This document shows positions 8,242 through 17,065 of a stretch of 64,000 nucleotides of DNA, in pieces (position 1 is the stretch's first letter; the number at the start of each line of letters is the position of its first letter). Origin of the DNA: Hyphomicrobiales bacterium (GTDB lineage Bacteria > Pseudomonadota > Alphaproteobacteria > Rhizobiales > Rhizobiaceae); assembly GCA_900473185.1 (NCBI GenBank), contig UCKU01000008.1, positions 306,017 to 370,016 of the forward strand, written 5' to 3'. The notes under the pieces were generated by a model. That model was not told the origin of the DNA and did not search any database. It was given only the letters and a program-made list of their open reading frames with translations. The position numbers and the translations under genes are program-made.

Positions 8242-9679
8242 CGCGAAGCACGCCCTGGAAACCGGAAAGCGGGCCGCCGAGGGTCAGCCCTTCATTGGTG
8301 ATGCGGAATTCCCTGATCGTCTCCTCATGCCTGCCGGTGCGTTTCTTGATGACGGAAACCGCGCGGCGCACTTTTCCGAGCGCCTCGAAATAGCGCAGCA
8401 GGACCACACTGTCGGCGAGATAGGTAACATCGACCGGTGATTTCATGTCGCCGACGAGGCCGTGCTGGGCAACGGTGAGGAAGGTGTTGGCGCCTTGACG
8501 GTTCAGATATTGGAGAAGCTCGTGCATGTGCAGGATAAGCGCATTTTCCTCCGGCATCGATGCCTGATAGCCGTTGATGCTGTCGATGACCACGGTCTTG
8601 GCATCGTAGCTGGCGACCCGATCCCTGACACGCTGCGCAAACTCTCCAGGTGACAGCTCGGCGGCATCCAGTTGCTCGATATGGATCAGCCCGTCGTCGT
8701 GCATCTTCTCCAGATCGATACCCATCGATCTCGTGCGCGAAAACAGCAGCCCAAGCTCTTCATCGAAGATAAAAACAGCCGCTTTTTCACCACGCCTGAC
8801 GGCTGCATCGACGAATTGCAGGGTAAACAGGCTTTTGCCGGTACCGGCGGGGCCGATCAGCAGCGTGCTGGAACCTCGTTCGATGCCGCCGCCCAGGAGA
8901 TCATCAAATTCCTTGATACCGCTCGAGAGCGTCGTCCGATCGAAGCTCGTCTTGTGCTCGATAGCGCGCAGCCGCGGAAATACCGCCACGCCGCCGGTCT
9001 TGATGACAAAGTCGTGGTAGCCACCGCGGAAGGACTGGCCGCGATATTTGATGACCCGCAGCCGCCGGCGCTCCGAGCCGTAATCGGGTGCAAGCTGTTC
9101 CAGGTGGATCACGCCATGAACGACGCTGTGAACGGTCTTGTCGAGATTGTCAGCCGTCATGTCGTCGAGAAGCAAGACGGTGGCATCCGACCGGGAGAAG
9201 AAATGTTTCAGCGCCAGGATCTGGCGGCGATAGCGTAGCGAGCTTTGGGCGAGCAGCCTGATTTCCGAGAGGCTGTCGATGACGACCCTCTGCGGCTTTA
9301 TGCGCTCGAAGGCCTCGAAGATCAGCTTGGTGGTTTCGCCCAGTTCCAGGTCCGACGAATAGAGGAGGCTCTGCTGTTGATCGGCGTCGAGAAGGCTCTC
9401 AGGCGGCACGAGTTCGAAGATCTCCATGCCGTCGCCGAGTTCCATTCCATGCGAGGCGGCGCTGTCGCGCAACTCTTCCTCGGTTTCGGAAAGACTTATG
9501 TAAAGGCAGCGTTCGCCGAGGTCGGCGCCTTCAAGTAAAAACTGCAAGGCGATGGTTGTTTTTCCGGTGCCGGGCGAGCCTTCCAGCAGGAATACATGAC
9601 GACGTGTAAATCCGCCGAATAATACATCGTCCAGTCCTTCGACGCCGGTCTCTGCCTTCTTGCTCACAACTTGGTCCAT
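8171..9679 (-). CDS. kaiC: KaiC-like double-domain ATPase
   Basis: A 502-residue tandem RecA-like protein of the KaiC family. The CI domain has Walker A GSPGTGKTT near residue 35 and SETEEE as the catalytic glutamate region. The CII domain has Walker A GPAGTGKS near residue 273 and FDEE as its glutamate pair. At the place of the cyanobacterial Ser431/Thr432 autophosphorylation pair, my by-eye alignment gives Thr-Tyr in the PVDVTYLADS segment. The ATG at 9679 has AGGAGA directly upstream. No kaiA or kaiB is in the window. Non-cyanobacterial KaiC homologues are linked to stress responses and timing in some alphaproteobacteria; a clock role here is not shown. Confidence 0.9.
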   Translation of the reverse strand: MDQVVSKKAETGVEGLDDVLFGGFTRRHVFLLEGSPGTGKTTIALQFLLEGADLGERCLYISLSETEEELRDSAASHGMELGDGMEIFELVPPESLLDADQQQSLLYSSDLELGETTKLIFEAFERIKPQRVVIDSLSEIRLLAQSSLRYRRQILALKHFFSRSDATVLLLDDMTADNLDKTVHSVVHGVIHLEQLAPDYGSERRRLRVIKYRGQSFRGGYHDFVIKTGGVAVFPRLRAIEHKTSFDRTTLSSGIKEFDDLLGGGIERGSSTLLIGPAGTGKSLFTLQFVDAAVRRGEKAAVFIFDEELGLLFSRTRSMGIDLEKMHDDGLIHIEQLDAAELSPGEFAQRVRDRVASYDAKTVVIDSINGYQASMPEENALILHMHELLQYLNRQGANTFLTVAQHGLVGDMKSPVDVTYLADSVVLLRYFEALGKVRRAVSVIKKRTGRHEETIREFRITNEGLTLGGPLSGFQGVLRGVPTFVGERQPLLETSDEDGDNS

Positions 9680-9850
9680 GCTGTCTCCTATATCAGCCAA
9701 GGAGTTAGGGCAGGAGGCTCAGGGAGCAAGTCTGCTGACGACGTTGATTTGCGAAACGTCATTCGAGTCGGAGCGGGAAGCAACTACCTTTTCACACCGT
9801 CTTCGCCGCTTTATGAACCTCCCATTCGAATGAAACGCGTCGGAGAAACA

Positions 9851-10552
9851 ATGAGCAATGATGCCCGCAAAACCATAACTACCTGGTATGTCGATCCCGA
9901 CGCCGAAGACCGGATGGCGGATGGGCATGCGCCGATCTGGCGACACCTCATCGACATCATCACCGAGCGTGACCTTTCGGAAAAAAGCGTTCTCGATTTC
10001 GGCTGCAATCAGGGCGGTCTCCTGCGGCACCTCTATGCCATCCGGCCGTTTCGCAAGGCGCTGGGCATCGATATCGCCGAGCAGTCGGTCGCCAAGGCCG
10101 AAGCGCTCAAGGGCAACCTTCCTGTGCAGCATGCGGTCGGCGGGACACTTGACGGATGGGCGGAGGAGTTCGATCTGGCAATCAGCCACGAGGTCATCTA
10201 CCTCGTCGAAGATATCGATGCGCACGCTGCCGATATCTGGAAGTCGCTCAAGCCGGGCGGCGTCTATTATGCGGTGACCGGGTGCCATACCGATAATCCA
10301 CTTTGGCCGAAATGGCGTGAGCTTGTCGCCAAGCGGACGAACACGGTGGTGCAGGATCGCTCGATCACCGACTACGGACGCGCGTTTGCGAAGGCAGGCT
10401 TCCAGGTCTCCGGCAGGAAGCTGGAATATGACGGTTTCATCCCCTTCGTCGAGGATGGCTGGACACCCGATTTTGCCGATGCGCTGGATTATTACACCCA
10501 GACCAAGATCGTCTTCCGGCTCGTCAAGCGCCCGGACGGGCGAGCCGCGTAA
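9851..10552 (+). CDS. Class I SAM-dependent methyltransferase
   Basis: A 233-residue methyltransferase. SAM-binding motif I is VLDFGCNQGGLLRHL (about residues 46-60), followed by GIDIAEQSV (motif Post-I) and LKPGGVYYAV. Substrate unknown. GGAGA lies six bases before the ATG at 9851; an upstream in-frame ATG at 9830 lacks a ribosome site. It is divergent from the kaiC-like gene, and its last 29 bases overlap the convergent ABC ATPase gene. Confidence 0.88.
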   Translation: MSNDARKTITTWYVDPDAEDRMADGHAPIWRHLIDIITERDLSEKSVLDFGCNQGGLLRHLYAIRPFRKALGIDIAEQSVAKAEALKGNLPVQHAVGGTLDGWAEEFDLAISHEVIYLVEDIDAHAADIWKSLKPGGVYYAVTGCHTDNPLWPKWRELVAKRTNTVVQDRSITDYGRAFAKAGFQVSGRKLEYDGFIPFVEDGWTPDFADALDYYTQTKIVFRLVKRPDGRAA

Positions 10553-11321
10553 GTTCGACGTCGAAATGAGGCGGCTTGTCGGGATCAACCTCGACGAACC
10601 GCCCTTTGACGCGGAACGTTTTTTCGATCAGGCCGCTTTCTGCGAGCGCTCTCGGCTCACCATCGAAACGCAATTCTCCCCGCTCGAGAAGTGAAATGCG
10701 GTCGCTGACGGCGATGGCCTGATTGATGTCGTGGATCGCCATGACGATCGTGACGCCCTTTTCCCGGCTGAGGCGGTGGATGAGATCGAGGATCTCCACC
10801 TGATAGCCGATGTCGAGGAAGGAGGTTGGCTCATCGAGAAGCAGGATGCCGGCCTCCTGCGCAAGGGCGGCCGATATCCACGCCCGCTGGCGCTCTCCGC
10901 CGGACAGCTCTCGCAGCGCCCTGTCTGCCAGGCCCGTAAGACCGGTGCTGTCGAGCGCCCATTCGATGGCTTTTTCGTCCTTGCCGTCATAGGAGCGAAA
11001 CAGGCCGACATGGGAAAACCGGCCCTGGCGCACGAGCTGTGCAATGGTCATCTCATCCGGGGCGGAAGGCTGCTGCGGCAGGAAGGCAAGCTTCCTGGCG
11101 ATGGCGCGCCTCGACATCGAAGCGACGGACACATCCTCGATCGTGGCAGATCCTTCTGCCGGTTTGATCAGCCCGGCAAGCGCCTGCAGCGCGGTGCTCT
11201 TGCCTGAGCCATTGGGGCCGATCAGCGCGCGGATTTCGCCTTTTTCCATGGATAGCCGAAACCCGCTGAGCGCCTTTCGGCTACCATAGAGAACAGATAG
11301 TTGCGAACAGCTGAGCGGCAT
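10524..11321 (-). CDS. Siderophore-type ABC importer, ATP-binding protein
   Basis: A 265-residue FecE/FhuC-like ATPase. Walker A is GPNGSGKST near residue 35, the signature is LSGGERQR near residue 137, and Walker B is ILLLDEPTS. The A/D-loop histidine is in AIHDINQA. It energises the two permeases encoded upstream. The ATG at 11321 leaves an 8-base gap to the permease stop; a TTG at 11333 would overlap that stop. The gene is last in a four-gene operon, in the order binding protein, permease, permease, ATPase. Confidence 0.93.
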   Translation of the reverse strand: MPLSCSQLSVLYGSRKALSGFRLSMEKGEIRALIGPNGSGKSTALQALAGLIKPAEGSATIEDVSVASMSRRAIARKLAFLPQQPSAPDEMTIAQLVRQGRFSHVGLFRSYDGKDEKAIEWALDSTGLTGLADRALRELSGGERQRAWISAALAQEAGILLLDEPTSFLDIGYQVEILDLIHRLSREKGVTIVMAIHDINQAIAVSDRISLLERGELRFDGEPRALAESGLIEKTFRVKGRFVEVDPDKPPHFDVELTRLARPGA

Positions 11322-11329
11322 GGGCGATC

Positions 11330-12364
11330 TCAAGGAACTTTGCGGAGAAGGGCAAGAAGAACAGGCACCCCGAGGATTGCGGTGACCACGCCGATCGGGA
11401 TTTCTTCGGCGCGCCCGACGAGGCGGCCAACGAGATCACCGAGCGTGACGAGAACTGCGCCGAGAACGATCGTCAGGGGAATGACCCGCTGGAAGTGGCG
11501 TCCGGCCAGGAAGCGGGCGAGGTGGGGAACGACAAGCCCGATGAAGATGATGGGGCCGACCGCGCCGACCGCGCTTGCCGCAAGGGCGCAGGACACCAGA
11601 AGCACCAGGGAGAATTGCCTGCGGTACGAAAGACCAAAGGATGCGGCGACAGAGGCGTCCAGTTGCAGCAGGACCAATGGGCGATAGATGAACGGCAGGA
11701 CGGCAATGCCTGATATCGTGAACGGCAGGAGAAAGAGCGCGTGATCCCAGGTGCGGGCATAGAGGCTGCCCGAGAGCCATTCGAGAATGATTTCTATCCG
11801 CGCCGAGCCCCAGCCAGCGATCAATCCGATGGCGAGCGCATGCAGAACCGCTCCGATCGCAATGCCGCAGAGGGTGATCCGGAGGGGGCTGAGATCGAGC
11901 CGGAAGGCCAGCAGATAAATGATCCCGCCTGCCGCCAGACCGCCGGCCAGGCCGGCCGTCGGCAGCCATGCGATCGGCAGTTCGGCCAGCGTGTTCGAGC
12001 CCGGGTTGAAGATATAGACGGTGAACAGCAGGAATATCGTCACCGTCAGCGTCGCGCCCTGCGAGACACCCATCAGGGAAGGGTCGGCAAGAGGGTTCCG
12101 GGTGATGGTTTGCAGCAGAAGGCCTGCGACGGCGAATTGAATGCCCGCCAATATGCCGGTGACGATCCGCGGCAGACGGATATCGATGATGATCGAACGG
12201 GCTTCCGGGGACCCGTGTCCGCTCAGGGCCGCGACGATATCTGCGACGGGAATATCCACCACGCCCAGAAAGACCGCGGAGACAAGAGACAGGACGACGA
12301 GCGCAAGGCCTGCCGGCAGCAGCCAGGCGGTTGATCGCGTCTGTGTCGGGGACGCCATCGTCAT
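11330..12364 (-). CDS. Siderophore-type ABC importer permease (FecCD family), second
   Basis: A 344-residue, about ten-helix FecCD/BtuC-type permease. Characteristic segments are RLPRIVTGILAG, TRNPLADPSLMGVSQGA and GPIIFIGLVVPHLAR. The start is the ATG at 12364, which overlaps the stop of the upstream permease as ATGA. The open frame continues far upstream but that part is antisense to nothing and simply shadows the first permease. It forms a heterodimer with the product of 12361-13365. Confidence 0.93.
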   Translation of the reverse strand: MTMASPTQTRSTAWLLPAGLALVVLSLVSAVFLGVVDIPVADIVAALSGHGSPEARSIIIDIRLPRIVTGILAGIQFAVAGLLLQTITRNPLADPSLMGVSQGATLTVTIFLLFTVYIFNPGSNTLAELPIAWLPTAGLAGGLAAGGIIYLLAFRLDLSPLRITLCGIAIGAVLHALAIGLIAGWGSARIEIILEWLSGSLYARTWDHALFLLPFTISGIAVLPFIYRPLVLLQLDASVAASFGLSYRRQFSLVLLVSCALAASAVGAVGPIIFIGLVVPHLARFLAGRHFQRVIPLTIVLGAVLVTLGDLVGRLVGRAEEIPIGVVTAILGVPVLLALLRKVP

Positions 12365-13365
12365 GTGGCGTCCCGCTGGAAATCGAGGCGGCCGCGCTGG
12401 ATCAGGTAGACGAAGACCGGCCCGCCAAGGAGCGCGGTGATGATGCCGACCGGCAATTCCTTGGGAATGGCGATCGTTCGGGCAACCAGATCCGCACAGG
12501 TGACGATAAATGCTCCTGTTGCCGCCGTGAGCGCGATCTCCAAGACAGTGCCCTGCGGCTTGAGAAGACGAGCGATATGCGGGGCGGCAAGGCCGACGAA
12601 GGCGATCGGGCCGGCCACCGGAGCGACGCCGGCCACAGGACAAATTGCGAGGATAAGCAGAACCGGCTTCCAGACGTTGAGTTGCAGGCCCATGGCCGCG
12701 GCCGCGTGCTCGCTCAGCGCAAACATGGCGATGACCCGGTGCAGCAACAGCGCTCCAATGACGCCGGCGCCGGTCCATGGCAGCATATGGACCAGGTGCG
12801 ACCATGTGCGGCCCTGGAAGCCTCCGGATAACCAGAAGAGAAGGGCGGTCGACTGCGGCCCTGCGAGCAGCAGCACATAGATCGTAGTGGCGCCAAGGAA
12901 GAGCGAAACGCTGACGCCGCCAAGTGCCAGGTGCAGGGGGCGTCCGTTGCCGCCTCTGGCCACCCAGAAGGTGACCGAGGCAGCAGCGACCCCGCCGGCG
13001 AGGCCAACCAAGGGGTAATAAGCGGACGAGATCCAGGGCAGGAGAACGAAGCATCCGACGATCGGAGCGACAGCGCCGGCGGTGACGCCGGTGATGCCGG
13101 GATCGGCGAGCGGATTGCGCGTCAACGACTGCAGAAGATAGCCCGACACGGCAAGACCTGCGCCTGCGACGGCGGCCGCGAGGCTTCGCGGCAATCTCAA
13201 GGTCCAGACGAGGATCGAGTCGATCTTTGCATCCGGGGCAAAGAGCACGCGCAGCACGGTTTCGAAGGAGAGCATCTTTGCGCCCGGCAGCAAGCCCACC
13301 AGGACAATCAGCAGTGTCGCGGCGACGACGAACCCAATGGCAACAGAGGATTTGCGAGCGTTCAT
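12361..13365 (-). CDS. Siderophore-type ABC importer permease (FecCD family), first
   Basis: A 334-residue FecCD/BtuC-type permease with RLPRSLAAAVAGAGLAVSG, LTRNPLADPGITGVTAGA and AGPIAFVGLAAPHIAR. I chose the ATG at 13365; a TTG at 13380 would extend it by five residues. No clear ribosome site is visible for either, so translation may be coupled to the binding-protein gene that ends at 13385. Iron-siderophore uptake is inferred from the family; haem or another chelate is possible. Confidence 0.92.
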   Translation of the reverse strand: MNARKSSVAIGFVVAATLLIVLVGLLPGAKMLSFETVLRVLFAPDAKIDSILVWTLRLPRSLAAAVAGAGLAVSGYLLQSLTRNPLADPGITGVTAGAVAPIVGCFVLLPWISSAYYPLVGLAGGVAAASVTFWVARGGNGRPLHLALGGVSVSLFLGATTIYVLLLAGPQSTALLFWLSGGFQGRTWSHLVHMLPWTGAGVIGALLLHRVIAMFALSEHAAAAMGLQLNVWKPVLLILAICPVAGVAPVAGPIAFVGLAAPHIARLLKPQGTVLEIALTAATGAFIVTCADLVARTIAIPKELPVGIITALLGGPVFVYLIQRGRLDFQRDAT

Positions 13366-13384
13366 CGTCGTCGCGATCAATTCG

Positions 13385-14353
13385 TTATCTCAGTGCTTCG
13401 GCCGGAATGATCTTGGCGGCTTCCGCCCGCACGTCTACTGCTGGGAACACCTCCGGATAGAGGTAGTGAGCCGCTTCGCGCAGGACGATCTCGCGGGCGA
13501 TGGGGCCGTTCGTTTCGACCCACTGGTCGCCGACATAGAACACCCGCTTGTTCTTCACGGCAGCCAATTCCTGCCAGATCGGGTTGTTTTCATGCGGCCG
13601 GTCGGGACCTGAATCGTAGATGAAGAGGACTTCCGGGTTCTTCTCCAGCATGGTTTCCAGACTGAGATCGATGCCGAACTCGCCACCCGGCGTCATGTTG
13701 CCGGCGATATTGTCGCCTCCAATGGCTGCCAGGATCGAAGCGGAGGTGTTTTCTGTGTGGAATGCGAACGGCGTTTCGCCGCCCCACATGATCGCGAAAC
13801 GAGGATGGACATCCTTGGGGGCTTTGGCGGCATAGTCCGCGAGATGCTCGCGGAATTCCTTGTTCAATTGAACGCCGCGCTCCGGGTTGCCGAGGATTTT
13901 CGAAAGCTCGGCGATCTCGCGGTCGCTACCGTCAAGCAGTTCCATATTGTAGGCGACATAGGGGGCGATCTTCTCAAGCTGCGGCGCGTTGCCCACTGTG
14001 TAGCGGCGGATAGCCACGATCAGGTCGGGCTTTGCTTCGGACAGAAGTTCGAGATTGGGTTTTGCCCGCTGGCCGATCTGCTTCATGCCGGCAGTCAGGC
14101 CGAGAAGAAAGTCCGGCTCGCGCCCTTTTGTCATGTAGGTGCTGGCCACGGGCTTGATGCCGAGAGCAAGGGCGACATCATCCGCGAAATAGGAAATTGC
14201 TGCAATCCGCTTGGGCTGGACGGGAACCTCGACCGTGACGCCGCGGTCGTCGGTGACGGAGAAAGTCTTGCCATCCTCAGCGAACACGGGGGCGCTCACC
14301 ATTGCGGACAAGAGGCTGATGAGAGTTGCGAATTTCTGGACGTTGGTCGCCAT
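13385..14353 (-). CDS. Siderophore-type ABC importer, periplasmic binding protein
   Basis: A 322-residue FecB/FhuD-class binding protein. The N-terminus is a Sec signal (hydrophobic residues 8-25, likely cleavage after VFA in SAPVFAED). The mature protein has PKRIAAISYFADDVALALG and later WGGETPFAFH, typical of the helical-backbone type III binding fold. GGAGG precedes the ATG. The operon's promoter lies in the 84-base gap to the M20 gene. I found no cobalamin riboswitch and no convincing Fur, Irr or RirA box by eye. Confidence 0.92.
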   Translation of the reverse strand: MATNVQKFATLISLLSAMVSAPVFAEDGKTFSVTDDRGVTVEVPVQPKRIAAISYFADDVALALGIKPVASTYMTKGREPDFLLGLTAGMKQIGQRAKPNLELLSEAKPDLIVAIRRYTVGNAPQLEKIAPYVAYNMELLDGSDREIAELSKILGNPERGVQLNKEFREHLADYAAKAPKDVHPRFAIMWGGETPFAFHTENTSASILAAIGGDNIAGNMTPGGEFGIDLSLETMLEKNPEVLFIYDSGPDRPHENNPIWQELAAVKNKRVFYVGDQWVETNGPIAREIVLREAAHYLYPEVFPAVDVRAEAAKIIPAEALR

Positions 14354-14437
14354 TGCGTATCCTCCAAAGACTAGGCGAGGTCGCTTTAGGCGTTAAAGAA
14401 GAGTTCTGCAATCCACTTTTAGATCCGACGCCGACAA

Positions 14438-15601
14438 TTATTTCCGGTCAGCATGTGAAAGGCGCCGGCGGACGATGCTCGCGTGGAACTTCACGCCGTG
14501 GAGAAGGCCGTCATCGTTGAAATCGAAGGTCGGATTGTGCAGCGGGGCTGAGGCCTCGCCATTGCCGAGGAAGACGAAGCAGCCGGGAACGACATCGAGG
14601 AAACGGGCGAAATCTTCCGAGGCCGTCATCGGTTCCTTTCGGATCTCGATGCTGGCGGGCTCGAAGATGTCGCGGGCGGCAGCGAAAGCCTCTTCGGTAA
14701 GGGCAGGGTCGTTCAGCAGGGGAATGAATTCCCTGGTGTAGGTGACTTCGGCCGAGAGATTGTAGGTCGCTGCGGTGCCCTCGGCGATGATGCGCATCTG
14801 CCTTTCGATTTCGGCGCTGACGTCAGGGTGGAAACTTCGGGCATCGCCGAGAATGCGGGCGAGGCCGGGCAGGGCGTTGCGGGTGCCATCGGTCAGGAGT
14901 TCGGTGACGGAGACGACGCCGATATCGGTTGGGTCGAGGCGGCGGGCGACGATGGTTTGCAGGTTCATGACCAGGGCGCAGGCGGCGACGAGGACTTCGT
15001 TCGTTGCATGCGGACGGGCGGCATGGCCGCCGGTGCCCTTGAGCACGATCTCGAAATTGTCCTCCGCCGACATGAAGGCGCCGAGGCGGGTCTGGAAATG
15101 GCCGACGGGAAGGCCCGGCAGGTTGTGGATGCCGTAGATCTCGTCGAAGGGGAAGCGCTCGAAAATGCCGTCCTCGATCATGGCAAGCGCGCCCTTGCCC
15201 CATTCTTCGGCGGGCTGGAAGATGAAGCGCACGGTGCCGTCAAAACCGCCGTCTTCGGCAAGCATCTTGGCCGCACCGAGCAGCATGGCGGTGTGGCCGT
15301 CATGGCCGCAGGCATGCATGACGCCCGGGTTGCGCGAGGCATAGGGCCGGTCGGCCTGCTCGGGAATGCGCAGGGCGTCCATATCGGCTCTCAGCGCAAT
15401 CGAGCGGTTGCCGCTGCCGCGCTTCAGTGTGCCGACGACACCCGTGCTGCCGATGCCTTCTGCGACATCATCGAGGCCGAATTCTCGGAGCTTTTCAGCG
15501 ACGAAAGCCGAGGTCTGCTTTTCCTCGAAGCCGAATTCCGGGTGGGCGTGGAGATGGTGTCTCCAGGCGCACATGTCCGCGACCAATTGATCGAGATCCA
15601 T
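14438..15601 (-). CDS. M20 family amidohydrolase (hippurate hydrolase/aminoacylase-like)
   Basis: A 387-residue zinc metallopeptidase-fold amidohydrolase. HACGHDGHT near residue 97 supplies metal ligands and FQPAEEWGKGA near residue 128 holds the catalytic glutamate. The dimerisation (lid) domain begins with FEIVLKGTGGHAARPH. Such enzymes cleave N-acyl or N-benzoyl amino acids. The ATG at 15601 has GGAGGA upstream, a site that lies inside the tail of the upstream M20 relic. Co-transcription with the diaminopropionate lyase gene is likely. Confidence 0.92.
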   Translation of the reverse strand: MDLDQLVADMCAWRHHLHAHPEFGFEEKQTSAFVAEKLREFGLDDVAEGIGSTGVVGTLKRGSGNRSIALRADMDALRIPEQADRPYASRNPGVMHACGHDGHTAMLLGAAKMLAEDGGFDGTVRFIFQPAEEWGKGALAMIEDGIFERFPFDEIYGIHNLPGLPVGHFQTRLGAFMSAEDNFEIVLKGTGGHAARPHATNEVLVAACALVMNLQTIVARRLDPTDIGVVSVTELLTDGTRNALPGLARILGDARSFHPDVSAEIERQMRIIAEGTAATYNLSAEVTYTREFIPLLNDPALTEEAFAAARDIFEPASIEIRKEPMTASEDFARFLDVVPGCFVFLGNGEASAPLHNPTFDFNDDGLLHGVKFHASIVRRRLSHADRK

Positions 15602-15603
15602 CA

Positions 15604-15750
15604 CTATTCCTCCTGCGCCAGTATGCTGACGACATCGAGCAGGATGTTGGCACCGGCGATGAGATCGTCGTGACAGGTGTACTCCTTGGGATTATGGCTG
15701 ATGCCGCCCTTGCTCGGTACGAAGATCATGGCTGATGGCGCGATGCATCG
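15604..15750 (-). pseudogene. C-terminal stub of an allantoate amidohydrolase/carbamoylase-type M20 hydrolase
   Basis: The frame reads APSAMIFVPSKGGISHNPKE, then EYTCHDDLIAGANILLDVVS, ending at the TAG at 15604-15606. This is the conserved C-terminus of the AllC/hydantoinase-carbamoylase family. Those enzymes are about 400 residues long, and the remaining ~350 are absent because the diaminopropionate lyase gene ends only ~14 bases before the stub. The stub still carries the GGAGGA used by the next gene, which could explain why it persists. Confidence 0.72.
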
Positions 15751-15763
15751 ATTGACATGTCGC

Positions 15764-16963
15764 TCATGCTGCACCTCGAGATAGAACCGCGTCAGGCGAG
15801 CGCCCGACGATTTCCTGATATCGGCCGGGGTCGGTGGCACCCTCCGTGTTCACCACGAAGATGCGCGAATCAGCGCCGAGGGAAAGGGCAGCCTTCGCCT
15901 CGGGATCGGCGAGAGCCTTCAGGAGCCCGGCGAGGCCGACGCCGCCGCTTTCGCCGGAGATGATGGCGGGATCGCTGCCCAAGGGATTGGCAAGCTGCCG
16001 CATGACGGAGACCGCATCCTCCTCTTCGACGGTCATGAAGGCATCGGCGGTACGCGACAGGATGCGCCAGGCGACGAGGGAGGGCTCGTAGCATTCCAGC
16101 ATCGCCATGACGGTCGGTTCGCCATGGGCAACGGTGACCGGATGGCCGGCGCGCGCGGTTTCGAACAGACAGGCGGCATGGGCGGGATCGACGACGGTGA
16201 AGACCGGGCGCTTCTCGCCCAGCACAATCGCCAGATGGCCGGCGACGGCAGCGGCGATGCCGCCGACGCCGGACTGGATGAAGACATGGGTGGGCGGCTG
16301 CAGCATTTGCCTCAGCGCCTCGCGCACCAGCGCCGTATAACCCTGCATGACGAGGCCGGGGATGCGCTCGTAGCCGGGCCAGGAGGTGTCGGACACGATG
16401 GTCCAGCCGCGTTCTTTCGCTACGCGGGCGGCTTCCTTCACGGAGTCGTCGTAGCTTCCCGCCACCCGGATTATCTCGGCACCAAAGCTGGCAATTGCGG
16501 CGACGCGTTCGTCGCTCACGCCGGCATGGACGAAGATCGCCGCCTTTGCCCCGACAAGGGATGCGCCCTGGGCGACCGAGCGGCCATGATTTCCATCGGT
16601 GGCGCAGGCGAAGGTCATGGCTTCCGCGAGTTTTCGCATGTCCGGAGAGTGCAGTTCGGCCATGTCGAACTTGCGTCCGAGCCTTGCCTCGGCGGCCTCC
16701 AGAACGAGGCGGATGACGGCATAGGCGCCGCCGAGTGCCTTGAAGCTGCCGAGCCCGAGGCGTTTTCCTTCGTCCTTGACATGGATGGCGGCAACGCCTG
16801 ACGCGGCTGCCAGCGCCGGCAGGGAGACGAGCGGAGTTTCGGCATTGTCGTCGCGGTAGCGCAGGTGGTCTTCCACGCCTGCGGCAGCGGCAATGCCGAG
16901 TGTCTCTGCGTCTGCCGCTTCGAGCTGATGTCGATAATCGCTTGTCGTGTTGAGGATGAACAT
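15764..16963 (-). CDS. dpaL: Diaminopropionate ammonia-lyase
   Basis: A 399-residue PLP enzyme (fold type II). The PLP-binding lysine is in GLGSFKALGGAYAV near residue 74. The ATDGNHGRSVAQGASLVG block is the phosphate/asparagine loop, and SGVGGIAAAVAGH binds the cofactor phosphate. The family converts 2,3-diaminopropionate to pyruvate and ammonia. In other bacteria it sits beside M20 hydrolases, matching this neighbourhood. GAGG precedes the ATG. It is divergent from the Lrp gene at 17066, which probably regulates it. Confidence 0.92.
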   Translation of the reverse strand: MFILNTTSDYRHQLEAADAETLGIAAAAGVEDHLRYRDDNAETPLVSLPALAAASGVAAIHVKDEGKRLGLGSFKALGGAYAVIRLVLEAAEARLGRKFDMAELHSPDMRKLAEAMTFACATDGNHGRSVAQGASLVGAKAAIFVHAGVSDERVAAIASFGAEIIRVAGSYDDSVKEAARVAKERGWTIVSDTSWPGYERIPGLVMQGYTALVREALRQMLQPPTHVFIQSGVGGIAAAVAGHLAIVLGEKRPVFTVVDPAHAACLFETARAGHPVTVAHGEPTVMAMLECYEPSLVAWRILSRTADAFMTVEEEDAVSVMRQLANPLGSDPAIISGESGGVGLAGLLKALADPEAKAALSLGADSRIFVVNTEGATDPGRYQEIVGRSPDAVLSRGAA

Positions 16964-17065
16964 GAAGGCCTCGCTTGCTCTTTCATGGAAACATATTGCA
17001 GAGCGGGCGAAAATTGCGCTGATATTGAGGGCAGTTTTTGCAAGTTTGTTTCATGAGGGCTGCCC

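Noticed and set aside
11330..13054. A 574-residue frame as one protein
   Set aside because: Only the part from the ATG at 12364 matches a FecCD permease; the rest is a shadow of the other permease gene in another frame.
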